From NCBI RefSeq assembly GCF_003268675.1, contig NZ_CP029378.1, positions 4,712,001 through 4,776,000 of the forward strand: a stretch of DNA of 64,000 bases, read 5' to 3'. Positions 1 to 8,463 of the stretch are shown here, one piece after another. Origin of the DNA: Streptomyces bacillaris (GTDB lineage: Bacteria; Actinomycetota; Actinomycetes; Streptomycetales; Streptomycetaceae). The first letter of the stretch is position 1; every line of letters starts with the position of its first letter. The notes below the pieces were generated by a model. The model was given only the letters and a program-made list of their open reading frames with translations, ran no database searches and was not told where the DNA came from. The translations under genes and the position numbers were made by a program.

Positions 1-443
1 CGGGCTGAGGTCCCGGTCGGCGGAGGACGGACCTCCGCCTCGGGACCTAGGGCCTACCGCCGAGGCCGGAGGGTGTGACCCGGACCTGGAGGTGACCAGG
101 ACCCGTCTGTGACCCGGACCCGGGGGTGACGCGAGCAACCCCGAGGCGATACGGATCGTCTTCCTGGGTAGACGCGAGGTCGGAGCGCCCGAGGCGCCCC
201 CGGGAGTTCCGTGGCCCCCGGAGGCCCGGGACTCCGGGGCGATCCGGGCGTGGCGTTCTGCCCCAAGGGTGTGGCATCCGGTGAGCGCCGTCTCACCGGA
301 TCGGTTGTCACCGGCCCCGCCAGGGCCTCCGGTACGCCTGCGAAACCGGCCCTGACCTGCGCTTACGGGGGTACTCGCACCCGGCGCCCGCCGTTCGGCG
401 CCGGACAGGGTACTGCATGATCGCGAAAATGAATGGGCGGCAT
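1..443. other. Upstream region of hrdD without a supported gene
   Basis: I see no convincing gene here. Open frames run on both strands but lack good starts and third-position bias. The stretch holds a short tandem repeat (75-131) and ends at the SigR-type promoter of hrdD. A coding tail of a gene lying left of the window cannot be excluded. Confidence 0.5.
75..131. repeat. 17-bp tandem repeat, about 3.3 copies
   Basis: The hexamer GTGACC or GTGACG recurs at 75, 92, 109 and 126, exactly 17 bp apart, each followed by a GGACC-containing half. It lies over 300 bp upstream of the hrdD promoter. Function unknown; it may be simple slippage in GC-rich DNA. Confidence 0.7.
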
Positions 444-470
444 GGGAATTCTGTCCGGATTCCAGTCGTT
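444..470 (+). promoter_or_regulatory. SigR-type promoter of hrdD
   Basis: GGGAAT at 444-449 is followed after exactly 18 nt by GTT at 468-470. This matches the published SigR (thiol-oxidative stress sigma factor) consensus GGAAT-N18/19-GTT. The predicted transcription start lies near 476-478, giving a leader of about 55 nt before the ATG at 532. hrdD is a known SigR target in S. coelicolor, so the match is biologically expected. Confidence 0.85.
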
Positions 471-531
471 GTTTCCATCGGATGCAGGGCACCCGGAAGG
501 GTGTCGCGACCTACTCAGCAAGGGAGCACGC

Positions 532-1533
532 ATGGCAACCCGTGCCGTCGCCCGTCGTTCGTCCACCACCTCCGGTGGGACCGACCGGGCAAGCAGTGTT
601 CGCGCCGTGGGCGGGGAGATCGCCGATCGCGACCTGGTCGGCATGTACCTGGACGAGATCGCTCGTACGCCGCTGCTCGACGCCGCCAAGGAGGTCGACC
701 TCTCCCAGGCCATCGAGGCGGGCGTCTACGCCCAGCAGATCCTCGACGGCGAGGCCGAGAGCGAAGCCGGTGGTGCGACGCGTGAGGAGCTGGAGGCGCT
801 GGTCGCCGAGGGCGAGCGCGCCAAGGACATATTCATCCGTTCCAACCTCCGCCTCGTCGTTGCCGTGGCCCGGCGCTACCCCCGCGCGGGGCTGCCCCTG
901 CTCGACCTGATCCAGGAGGGCAACGCGGGCCTGGTGCGCGCGGTCGAGAAGTTCGACTACGCGAAGGGCTTCAAGTTCTCCACGTACGCGACGTGGTGGA
1001 TCCGCCAGGCCATCACCCGGTCCATAGCCGACCAGTCCCGCACGATCCGGCTCCCCGTCCACCTGGTGGAGGAGCTGGGCCGGATCCGCCGTGTCCAGCG
1101 CGAGTTCAACCGGGAGAACGGCCGCGATCCCGAGCACGAGGAGATCGCCGCCGAGCTGGACACCAACGCCGAGCGCGTGGGCAACGTCCTGGACTGGGCC
1201 CGCGACCCGGTCAGCCTCAACATGTCCGTCGACGACAACGGGGACACCCAGTTCGGCGACCTGCTGGAGGACACCTCCGCCGTCTCGCCCGAGCAGTCGG
1301 TGCTGTCGCTGCTGCGCAGCGAGGAGCTGGAGGACCTGATCGGCAAGCTCGACAACAGGACCGCCTCCATCATCAAGATGAGGTACGGCATCGAGGACGG
1401 CCGCGAGCGGACGCTGACCGAGGTCGGCAAGCAGCACGGTCTGACCCGGGAGCGGATCCGTCAGATTGAGAAGCACGCTCTGCTCGAATTGAAGCGAATG
1501 GCACACGACACGGGCTTTGACGCTGTGGCGTGA
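532..1533 (+). CDS. hrdD: RNA polymerase sigma factor HrdD (sigma-70 group 2)
   Basis: Alternative principal-like sigma factor of 333 residues. The N terminus (MATRAVARRSSTTSG) and the DLVGMYLDEIART region-1.2 segment match Streptomyces HrdD. Region 2 carries NLRLVVAVARRYPRAG, DLIQEGNAGLVRAVEKFDY and TYATWWIRQAI; region 4 ends with a helix-turn-helix around LTRERIRQIEKHALLELK. The start was chosen at 532 because AAGGGAG lies 5-11 nt upstream and it gives the family N terminus; the frame is open further upstream to 433. HrdD binds core RNA polymerase and recognises HrdB-like promoters; in S. coelicolor it is dispensable. Transcription probably depends on SigR (promoter at 444-470). A hairpin at 1640-1667 follows. 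Confidence 0.95.
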   Translation: MATRAVARRSSTTSGGTDRASSVRAVGGEIADRDLVGMYLDEIARTPLLDAAKEVDLSQAIEAGVYAQQILDGEAESEAGGATREELEALVAEGERAKDIFIRSNLRLVVAVARRYPRAGLPLLDLIQEGNAGLVRAVEKFDYAKGFKFSTYATWWIRQAITRSIADQSRTIRLPVHLVEELGRIRRVQREFNRENGRDPEHEEIAAELDTNAERVGNVLDWARDPVSLNMSVDDNGDTQFGDLLEDTSAVSPEQSVLSLLRSEELEDLIGKLDNRTASIIKMRYGIEDGRERTLTEVGKQHGLTRERIRQIEKHALLELKRMAHDTGFDAVA

Positions 1534-1639
1534 GCGGATAACCCGCTAGCCTCCCCATCAAGCCGGTTCACCCCGGCCGACCGACCGGATCACCCCGGTC
1601 ACCCCGACCGGCCCCCGCGGCCGGTCCCCGGAACTGAGT

Positions 1640-1667
1640 CCCGGCGCCCACCCCCCCCGGCGCCGGG
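1640..1667. terminator. Hairpin downstream of hrdD
   Basis: CCCGGCGCC at 1640-1648 pairs with GGCGCCGGG at 1659-1667 across a 10-nt C-rich loop. There is no U-tract, which is usual for Streptomyces terminators. It sits between the convergent hrdD and the WYL regulator. Confidence 0.5.
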
Positions 1668-1713
1668 GCTCGTCCATGTTTGGGGTCCGACGCGCAGGGC
1701 CACTCCGCCGCCC

Positions 1714-1856
1714 TCACAGGTCAACCGCCCCCCTCACAGGTCAACCGGGCGCGTCACAGGTCAACCGGGCGCGCCCGCCGCGCGCATCACGCGCATGAAC
1801 GGGACGCGCCCGCCGCGCGCATGAACGGGGTGCGTCTGCTGCACGCATCGCGCGCA
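1714..1856. repeat. 20-bp tandem repeats and GC-rich degenerate repeats
   Basis: TCACAGGTCAACCG begins at 1714, 1734 and 1754, giving three 20-bp units. Behind them are degenerate copies of CGCCCGCCGCGCGCAT and ATGAACGGG-like segments. The same words (GGTCAACCGGGCGC, CGCGCCCGCCGCGCG) occur in the last codons of the WYL gene starting at 1857, so the block looks like repeated duplication of that gene's 3-prime end. No gene is supported here. Confidence 0.75.
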
Positions 1857-2882
1857 TCAACGGGGCGCGCCCGCCGCGCGGGTCAACCGGGCGCCCAGGC
1901 GTTCCAGGTGTTCCACCAGCTCCGGCGGCCCCTGCACCGTGAACTCGCAGTCCACCAGCGCCAGCCGCAGCGCCACCCACTCCAGCGAGTCCGTGCAGGA
2001 GGAGCGCAACCGGCAGCCGCTCCCGGAGTCCTCCCCGCCCGGGTTCTCCCCCTCCGGCCCGGGCACCGGCTCCGGCACCCCGAGCGTCGGCGGCAGCCGG
2101 GCCACCACGAACTCCGTCGGAGCCGCGAACCACACATCGAGCCGCAACTCCGGCTGCCTGCCCGCCATCGACCGGGCGAAGTAGCGCGCCGCGTCCTCCG
2201 CCCCGCCCCCGCTCTCCCCAGGGAGCGGCCGGGGCGTGAACCGGGCGCCCGTCGCGAACGGCTCGGAGACCCGGTCCACCCGGAACGTCCGCCAGTCCTC
2301 CCGCAGCAGGTCGTACGCCACCAGGTACCACCGCCGCCCCGTGCTCACCAGCCGGTACGGCTCGACCTGCCGCCTCGTCTCCGTACCGTCGCCACTGCGG
2401 TACGCGAACCGCAGCCGCTCCTGTCCGGTGGCCGCCGAGGCGAGCGTCGTCAGGGTCCGCGGATCGATGGTGGACCCGTCGCCCCGGGCCAGCGGCACCG
2501 TGGCGTTCTGCAGGGACGAGACCCGGTGCCGCAACCGTGCGGGCAGCACCTGCTCCAGCTTCGCCAGCGCCCGTACGGAGGCCTCGTCGACGCCCTCGAT
2601 GGCGTGCCCGGCCCCGGCCCGCAGCCCCACGGCGATGGCGACCGCCTCCTCGTCGTCCAGTACGAGCGGCGGCAGGGCGGCCCCCGCGACCAGGCGGTAG
2701 CCACCGGCCGAGCCGCGCGAGGCCTCGACCGGGTAGCCCAGTTCGCGCAGCCGGTCGACGTCGCGGCGGATCGTGCGCGGAGTGACGTCGAGCCGCTCGG
2801 CCAGCTCCCCGCCGGGCCACTCGCGCGGGGTCTGGAGGAGTGACAGCAGTTTCAGCAGGCGTGCCGGGGTGGTGTCGGTCAT
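1857..2882 (-). CDS. WYL-domain transcriptional regulator, DeoR/YafY type
   Basis: Protein of 341 residues. An N-terminal winged helix (about residues 8-60: LLKLLSLLQTPREWPGGELA then LDVTPRTIRRDVDRLRELGY) binds DNA. The GGYRLVAGAALPPLVLDDEE segment leads into a WYL-type ligand domain around 160-230 (LRFAYRSGDG, VEPYRLVSTGRRWYLVAYDL) and a WCX-like C terminus. It is divergent from a DHA2 exporter 62 bp away and is probably its regulator. An ACCTA-N9-TAGGT inverted repeat in the shared gap is the natural operator candidate. The inducer is unknown. The 3-prime end merges into repeats. Confidence 0.9.
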   Translation of the reverse strand: MTDTTPARLLKLLSLLQTPREWPGGELAERLDVTPRTIRRDVDRLRELGYPVEASRGSAGGYRLVAGAALPPLVLDDEEAVAIAVGLRAGAGHAIEGVDEASVRALAKLEQVLPARLRHRVSSLQNATVPLARGDGSTIDPRTLTTLASAATGQERLRFAYRSGDGTETRRQVEPYRLVSTGRRWYLVAYDLLREDWRTFRVDRVSEPFATGARFTPRPLPGESGGGAEDAARYFARSMAGRQPELRLDVWFAAPTEFVVARLPPTLGVPEPVPGPEGENPGGEDSGSGCRLRSSCTDSLEWVALRLALVDCEFTVQGPPELVEHLERLGARLTRAAGAPR

Positions 2883-2918
2883 GAAAACCAGGATGCGACC
2901 CCAACAGGACAGGATCAG

Positions 2919-2937
2919 ACCTAAAAGAGATCTAGGT
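2919..2937. promoter_or_regulatory. Candidate operator in the WYL regulator / exporter gap
   Basis: ACCTA (2919-2923) and TAGGT (2933-2937) form an inverted repeat with a 9-nt spacer containing AGATC. The right arm overlaps TAGGTT (2933-2938), which lies exactly 6 nt before the exporter ATG and looks like a -10 box of a leaderless transcript. A repressor bound here would block that promoter. Confidence 0.45.
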
Positions 2938-2944
2938 TCTTCCC

Positions 2945-4477
2945 ATGTCTTCCTCCGCAGCGCTGCCGAACCCGGCAGCGAACTCCGCCCCTGCCCCCGC
3001 CGACCGGCGTCGCTGGTTCGCCCTCGCCATCGTGATGACCGCGGCCTTCATGGACCTGGTCGACGTCACGATCGTCAACATCGCGATCCCCAGCATCACC
3101 CGGGACACCGGGGCCTCCGTCTCCGCGATCCAGTGGATCACCGCCGGCTACGCCCTCGCGTTCGCCGCCGGACTGATCACGGGCGGACGGCTCGGCGACA
3201 TCTACGGGCGCAAGCGGCTCTTCCTCATCGGCATCGCCGGGTTCACGGTCGCCTCGGCCCTCTGCGGCCTCGCGCCCAACTCCGACATACTCGTCGCCGC
3301 CCGCATCCTCCAGGGTGCGACAGCGGCGCTGATGGTGCCCCAGGTGCTCTCGATCGTGCACGCCACCTTCCCGGCGCACGAGCGCGGCAAGGTCTTCGGC
3401 CTCTTCGGCGCGGTCGTCGGCCTCGGCGCGGTCTCCGGCCCGCTGCTGGGCGCGCTGCTCACCGAGTGGAACCTCTTCGGCCTCGAATGGCGGCCGATCT
3501 TCCTGATCAACCTGCCCGTCGGCATCGCGGGGCTGATCCTCGGCGCGAAGTTCATCACCGAGTCCAAGGCGCCCCGGGCCATGCGGCTGGACCTCGTCGG
3601 CGTCGGCCTGGTCACGCTCGCGATGCTGATGCTCATCTACCCGCTCACCCGCGGGCACGAGCTGGACTGGCCGCTGTGGGGCCACGTCTCGATGGTGGGC
3701 AGCCTCTTCGTCTTCGCCCTCCTCGTACGGCACCAGCGGCAGAAAGCGATCATCGACGGCTCACCGCTGATCGAGCTGTCCCTGTTCCGGGTCAAGAGCT
3801 TCGCCGCGGGCATCGCCGTGCAGCTCACCTTCGGTGTCGGCCTCGGCATCTTCTTCCTGGTCTGGACCCTCTACATGCAGATGGGGCTGGGCTGGAGCGT
3901 GCTGCGGGCCGGTACGACGGGCATCCCGTTCTCCGTCGCCGTCTCGGTGGCCGCCGGGATCTCCGTACAGAAGCTGGTGCCCCGCTTCGGCCGCAAGGTC
4001 CTCCAGGCGGGCGCGCTCCTGATGGTCGCCGGGCTGCTGATCTACCTCTGGGAGGCCGAGCACTACGGCATGGCCATCACCTCCTGGCAGATGGCGGTCC
4101 CGCTGGTCGTCATGGGCGTCGGGATGGGGCTGATCGTGGCCCCGCTGACCGACGCGATCCTCTCCGAAGTGCCCAAGGAGCACGCCGGTTCGGCGTCCGG
4201 GCTGATCAACACCGTGCAGCAGATGGGCACCGCGCTCGGCCTCGGTCTGGTCTCGGTGGTCTTCTTCGGCGCGATCGGTGACCGGCTGGCACCGCAGGAG
4301 ATCGGCCCGGCCTTCGTGGACGCCTTCCAGCAGTCGCTGTGGTGGGTGGCCGGGGTGCTCTCGGTGATCTTCCTGCTGATGTTCGCCCTGCCGGCCCGGC
4401 CGAAGGCCCACGTGGAGGGCGGGGCGGGGGCACCCGACGACACCCCGCTCACGACGGAGCCGGTACTGAAGGTCTGA
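2945..4477 (+). CDS. MFS drug/proton antiporter, DHA2 (EmrB/QacA) family
   Basis: Inner-membrane exporter of 510 residues with the usual 14 predicted helices of DHA2. Motif A is seen as GRLGDIYGRKRLF around residues 80-92. The antiporter motif C region GAVSGPLLGALL follows near 160, and DVTIVNIAIPSI in helix 1 is typical of the family. The substrate cannot be read from sequence; toxic hydrophobic compounds are usual. The start has no Shine-Dalgarno sequence but TAGGTT sits 6 nt upstream, suggesting a leaderless mRNA. Control by the divergent WYL protein is inferred from position. Confidence 0.92.
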   Translation: MSSSAALPNPAANSAPAPADRRRWFALAIVMTAAFMDLVDVTIVNIAIPSITRDTGASVSAIQWITAGYALAFAAGLITGGRLGDIYGRKRLFLIGIAGFTVASALCGLAPNSDILVAARILQGATAALMVPQVLSIVHATFPAHERGKVFGLFGAVVGLGAVSGPLLGALLTEWNLFGLEWRPIFLINLPVGIAGLILGAKFITESKAPRAMRLDLVGVGLVTLAMLMLIYPLTRGHELDWPLWGHVSMVGSLFVFALLVRHQRQKAIIDGSPLIELSLFRVKSFAAGIAVQLTFGVGLGIFFLVWTLYMQMGLGWSVLRAGTTGIPFSVAVSVAAGISVQKLVPRFGRKVLQAGALLMVAGLLIYLWEAEHYGMAITSWQMAVPLVVMGVGMGLIVAPLTDAILSEVPKEHAGSASGLINTVQQMGTALGLGLVSVVFFGAIGDRLAPQEIGPAFVDAFQQSLWWVAGVLSVIFLLMFALPARPKAHVEGGAGAPDDTPLTTEPVLKV

Positions 4478-4652
4478 GCCGGAGGGCCGTAGGCCTGCTC
4501 GGCGATGGCGGGGTGACGGTCCGGTGGCCGGGCGGGTGCCGTGGTGGGCGGCCCGGTGGCCAGGCGAGTCTGGTGGCGGGGCGGCCCGGCAACGGCTTCA
4601 TGGCGGTGGCGGCCCCTTCGTGGGGCCCGTCCGGTCCGGGGTCCGTCCCGGG

Positions 4653-5399
4653 TCAGCAGATTCCGGTGCGGCTCTCCATCGCCGCGCGGGCGGTCTCCTC
4701 GTCCTCGTACACCTCGCACATGTGACGGCCGTCGGGGGTCGCCGTGTGCTCGACCTCCCACAGGCTCGTCTCGCTGCCGTCCAGCAGCAGGAACGCGTGC
4801 TCGTAGAGCGTGAACCCGGCCTTCTGGCCGTCGACTTCGCACTGGCGCCCGAAGACCTGGGTGATGTGGTGGGCGAAGGCGGCCCGGAGCAGCCGGGCCT
4901 TCTCCTCGCCCGGCCGGTCCCCGTTCTCCGCGCGGCGCAGGACCCGGCGGGCGTGGTCGGCGGAGTTGTCGGGGGCGTACGTCCGGGGTGTCGGGGCCGG
5001 GGGAGCGGACATCAGGACCGTCAGGGTCTCCATGTCCCCGCGGCCCGCCTCGTCGCCGAAGGCGGGGGCGTCCGAGAGGCTCCCGGCCAGCCGGGCGGCG
5101 GCGATGTGGGCGTCGCCCTCGTCGGCGTACAACTCGTGGCGCCGGGACTCCTGCTCGTCTCGGCCGCCGCTGTGCACCAGCTCCCACAGGGTCAGATCGG
5201 AGCCGTCGGCCAGGAGAAAGGTGTGGCGGTAGGTCTCCCGGTGCAGGACGGGGCTGTGGTGCGAGGAGTACAGCGAACTGCTGTGCGCCAGCGCCGAACC
5301 GAGCAGGTCGACCGTGCTGTCGGGAAGGTCGAAAGAGTTGAGGGCGCGTCGCAGGAGTCGGTCGAGGTGTTGCTCGGTTGTCTCGTACGGATCGCTCAA
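4653..5399 (-). CDS. DUF6227-type conserved Streptomyces protein
   Basis: Soluble acidic protein of 248 residues with two related halves: TFLLADGSDLTLWELVHSGG near 80 and AFLLLDGSETSLWEVEHTAT near 215, each followed by a YADE or YEDE strand (HELYADEGDA, CEVYEDEETA). I take this as an internal duplication. I recall it as DUF6227, without known function. The TTG at 5399 was chosen as start because GGAG lies about 8 nt upstream and family members begin just before YETTEQHLDRLLRRAL; the frame is open to 5531. Not obviously in an operon. Confidence 0.8.
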   Translation of the reverse strand: MSDPYETTEQHLDRLLRRALNSFDLPDSTVDLLGSALAHSSSLYSSHHSPVLHRETYRHTFLLADGSDLTLWELVHSGGRDEQESRRHELYADEGDAHIAAARLAGSLSDAPAFGDEAGRGDMETLTVLMSAPPAPTPRTYAPDNSADHARRVLRRAENGDRPGEEKARLLRAAFAHHITQVFGRQCEVDGQKAGFTLYEHAFLLLDGSETSLWEVEHTATPDGRHMCEVYEDEETARAAMESRTGIC

Positions 5400-5771
5400 G
5401 GTGCTGTCTCCAGGCCGTCGCCGCGTGTTACTTGGTGCGTGCTTAACGTAGTCCCTGGGTCTGACATCGTGACCGGGGTTCGTAAAAACGTAAGGCGTAC
5501 GAGATAAGTTCCCCGTCTGTTCCCGGTGCAATTCGGGTGGTTGGGGGTGAACTCCCGTGCCACGGTTGCGAGTCGAGCGCCCGCGCGCCCCTCCCCGGAC
5601 CGCCGCGCGCCCCCGCCGAGCGGGGTTCGGTGGGGGCGAGGCGGAGGCGGGTTCGGTGGCGCAGGGCCGGAGCGGGTCCGGTGGTGAGGGGTCCGGTGGT
5701 GAGGGGTCCGGTCGTGCGGGGTTCGGTGGCGAGGGGCCCGGTGGCGCGGGGCCGGTTGTGCGGGTTCGGCC
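5400..5771. repeat. Intergenic region with a 15-bp minisatellite (5674-5762)
   Basis: The unit GGGTCCGGTGGTGAG is repeated at 5674, 5689, 5704, 5719 and 5734 with increasing divergence, then fades near 5762. It lies just beyond the 3-prime end of the P1 peptidase gene. Positions 5400-5540 hold the AT-richer promoter region of the DUF6227 gene. No further gene is supported. Confidence 0.75.
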
Positions 5772-7031
5772 TCAGGCGCCGCCGCTCCGGCCAGGGCTGC
5801 CCCCGCCCCCGTCCCCCGGCCCGCCCCCCGGCCCATAGAGGTCGGTGTAGGCGAGGAAGGTGCCGCCGGGCCCCTGGACGCTCCGGGCGGCGCGAACGGC
5901 CTTCACGATCGCGCGGGCCAGCACGTCGGCGCCCGCCGCGAGGATCTCGTTGACCGCGGCCGGGTTCTCCGACTCCACCGCCACCCGGCCCGTGGCGAGC
6001 GCGAACACGGTGTCCCCGTCGGTCAGCAGATGGACCGGGCGCACCGCGCGGGCCATGCCGTCGTGGGCGGTACCCGCCAGCTTCTGCGCCTGGGCCCGGA
6101 CGAGCGCCGCGTCCGTCGCGACGACCGCGATCGTGGTGTTGAACGGCGGGACCCCGCCGGCGGCCGCCTCCCTCGCCTCCCGGGCCCGCTCCAGCCGCCG
6201 CACCGCCGCCGCATGGGTCGCGGCCGCCGGGTACGCGGGCGGCTCCCCGGCCCCGTACTCCCCGAACAGCACTCCGGTACGGGGATCGAGCACCGAGCCC
6301 GCCGCGTTGACCGCGACCAGGGCGGCGACGGTGACCCCTGAGGGGAGCCGCACGCTCGCCGTGCCGATGCCACTCTTCAGTTGCCCGGCCACCGCACCCG
6401 TGCCCGCGCCCACGCTCCCCTCGGCCACCGGCGCCCCCGGGCCGGAGGCGGCGGCGGCTTGCACTGCGGCGCGGCCGGTCGACGCGTCGGGGCGGGCCCG
6501 CCAGTCACCGCCCCGCCCGAGGTCGAAGAGGGCGGCAGCCGGGACGACGGGGACCACCTGGGTGGGCTCAGGGCCGACCCGGACGCCCCGGCCCCGCTCC
6601 TCCAGCCAGCCCATCACCCCGGACGCGGCGTCGAGGCCGTACGCGCTGCCGCCCGTGAGGACCACCGCGTCGACCCGCTGCACCAGGTTGCGCGGGTCCA
6701 ACGCGTCCGTCTCCCGGGTCCCCGGCCCGCCGCCCCGCACGTCCACGGCGGCCACCGCCCCGCCCTCCGGCGCCAGCACCACGGTCGTCCCGCTCAACGC
6801 CCCGGCCCCCGCCACCTCCGCATGCCCGACCCGAATCCCCGCCACATCGGTCAGCGCATCCAGCACCGAGCCACTCCGCGCACCCACCGCCGAGGCACCC
6901 GGGGCATCCACCGCCGAGGCGCCAGGCGCATCCGGCACCGAGGTGCCCGGGGTATGCGGCGACGAGGCGCTCAGGGCGTCCGAGGGGCCCGGGGCATCCG
7001 GCGACAGCGGCTGAGGTTCCTCGGCGGTCAT
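5772..7031 (-). CDS. P1 family peptidase (DmpA/BapA-like, MEROPS S58)
   Basis: Self-processing N-terminal-nucleophile hydrolase of 419 residues. The core starts near residue 60 (LTDVAGIRVGH) and contains GGSAYGLDAASGVMGWLEE, VPAAALFDLG and GAVAGQLKSGIGTAS. The autocleavage site is expected at Asn298-Thr299 in FNTTIAVVATDA, making Thr299 the nucleophile. Family members are aminopeptidases for D- or beta-amino-acid amides. The start at 7031 has GAGGAG upstream. Odd points are a 60-residue N-terminal extension with DAPGAS repeats and a Gly/Pro-rich C-terminal tail. No signal peptide is visible. Confidence 0.9.
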   Translation of the reverse strand: MTAEEPQPLSPDAPGPSDALSASSPHTPGTSVPDAPGASAVDAPGASAVGARSGSVLDALTDVAGIRVGHAEVAGAGALSGTTVVLAPEGGAVAAVDVRGGGPGTRETDALDPRNLVQRVDAVVLTGGSAYGLDAASGVMGWLEERGRGVRVGPEPTQVVPVVPAAALFDLGRGGDWRARPDASTGRAAVQAAAASGPGAPVAEGSVGAGTGAVAGQLKSGIGTASVRLPSGVTVAALVAVNAAGSVLDPRTGVLFGEYGAGEPPAYPAAATHAAAVRRLERAREAREAAAGGVPPFNTTIAVVATDAALVRAQAQKLAGTAHDGMARAVRPVHLLTDGDTVFALATGRVAVESENPAAVNEILAAGADVLARAIVKAVRAARSVQGPGGTFLAYTDLYGPGGGPGDGGGGSPGRSGGA

Positions 7032-7296
7032 GGCGCGCTCCTCGGTTCGGCGCCCGCAAGCAGGCGCAGCCTCGTACCCACGCCCCGAACGTACCGCCGC
7101 CCCTGCGCCTGTCCCCACCCCAACCTCCCCACCACCCTCCTTGGGGGGCTCCCCCCCGCCCCCCTCCCCTCCCCACCCACCCCCGCACCTCCGGCACGCG
7201 CCCCCACCCCGCCCCCTGCATCTGTCCGGGCGACCCCCTCACCCCCTTATCGCCCAAAAAAGAACCAAGTGCAGCAAACCGCCCTACGGTGGCCGA
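7032..7296. promoter_or_regulatory. C-rich divergent promoter region of the Mo/Rieske operon
   Basis: Gap of 265 bp between two divergent genes. From about 7108 to 7218 the + strand is almost pure C/T/A with many C runs of 3-7, so the - strand has repeated G runs able in principle to form G-quadruplexes. An A-rich patch follows (7255-7270), then TACGGT (7285-7290) exactly 6 nt before the GTG start at 7297. Confidence 0.55.
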
Positions 7297-8463
7297 GTGA
7301 CCGAGCCGCCAGAGCCCCCTGCAGCCCGCGCAACCCCCTCCACCCCGGCTTCCCCCGCCCCCGCCTCCGCCCCCGCCGCCGAGCCGCCTCCCTCCGGGGG
7401 TGCCGAGGCCGGGGGCGCGTCCCGCAACGCCACCGGCCTCCGGTCGGTCACCGTCCGGGCGAGCCTGGCCGGGGCCGTGGTCTCAGCCCTGCTGATCCTC
7501 GCGATCGTGCTCGGCAGCCGCATGCTGCGGAACTTCGACTCGGCGCTCCTCCCGTACGCCGTCGCCACGGTCTTCCTCGCCTTCGGCGTCGCCTACCGCT
7601 ACACCGTCTGGATCTCCGCCCCCGGCGCCCGACGCCTCTTCAAGCAGGGGTGGCGCAGCCTCTTCTCGTACGAGAACCTCCGCAGGGCCCCCACCGCCCT
7701 GCCGGAGATGATCGCCACCTACCTCGGCTTCCAGAAGTTCCTCGGCGCCCGGTCCCACGCGCGCTGGGCCGCCCACCAGCTGATCTTCTGGGGCTGCATC
7801 CTCGCCGCGTTGATCACCTTCCCGCTCACCTGGGGCTGGTTCACCTTCACCTCGGGCAGCGGATCGGGGCCCGGCTACGAGATGCGGATCTGGGGCTTCA
7901 AGATCCTCGGCTTCGACTCGCTCTCCCTACTCGGCTGGCTGATGTTCCACGGTCTCGACATCGCCGCCGTGCTCGTCATCCCCGGCGCCTCGTACTTCCT
8001 CTGGCGCCGGATGAAGGACCGCGGCGCCTCCACCGGCCAGCGCTTCGCCTACGACCTGGTGCCGCTGATCGCGCTGATCGTCATCTCCGTGACCGGGCTG
8101 CTGCTCACCTTCTCGTCGATCTTCCTGCACGGCGGCGGCTACCAGTTCCTGGCGATCCTCCACATGGCCTCGGTCGTCTTCACGCTCATCTACATCCCGT
8201 TCGGGAAGTTCTTCCACATCGTCCAGCGCCCGGCCGCGGTCGGGATGCAGTTGTTCAAGTACACCGGCCGCCAGGACGACAAGGTCTTCGCCTGCCGCCG
8301 CTGCGAGGAACCCATCGACACCGGCCCGTACGTCGAGAACCTGCGCGGCACCATGCGCGACCTCAGCCTCGACTTCGACGCCTGGGCCGAGTACTGCCCG
8401 CGCTGCAAGCGGGTGCTGCGCGGCAGTGCCTATCTCTCCCATGTGAAGAAGGGCTTCAAGTGA
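7297..8463 (+). CDS. Membrane subunit of a molybdopterin/Rieske redox complex (NarI/HdrE-like)
   Basis: Integral membrane protein of 388 residues. After a Pro/Ala-rich N terminus there are about six hydrophobic segments (SLAGAVVSALLILAIVLGS, LPYAVATVFLAFGVAYRYT and others). Conserved-looking His in HARWAAHQ, FHGLDIA, ILHMASV and KFFHIVQ could ligate b hemes. The C-terminal tail has CxxC pairs at Cys333/336 and 367/370, a zinc- or iron-binding ribbon. Such proteins are often mislabelled MFS transporters; a quinone-reactive cytochrome b-like anchor fits better. GTG start with TACGGT 6 nt upstream and no Shine-Dalgarno. The next gene overlaps by 4 nt (GTGA). Confidence 0.8.
   Translation: MTEPPEPPAARATPSTPASPAPASAPAAEPPPSGGAEAGGASRNATGLRSVTVRASLAGAVVSALLILAIVLGSRMLRNFDSALLPYAVATVFLAFGVAYRYTVWISAPGARRLFKQGWRSLFSYENLRRAPTALPEMIATYLGFQKFLGARSHARWAAHQLIFWGCILAALITFPLTWGWFTFTSGSGSGPGYEMRIWGFKILGFDSLSLLGWLMFHGLDIAAVLVIPGASYFLWRRMKDRGASTGQRFAYDLVPLIALIVISVTGLLLTFSSIFLHGGGYQFLAILHMASVVFTLIYIPFGKFFHIVQRPAAVGMQLFKYTGRQDDKVFACRRCEEPIDTGPYVENLRGTMRDLSLDFDAWAEYCPRCKRVLRGSAYLSHVKKGFK

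Noticed and set aside
6381..8459. Upstream extension of the molybdopterin frame
   Set aside because: Arg/Pro/His-rich translation overlapping the membrane subunit in another frame; the GTG at 8460 overlaps the upstream stop as expected.
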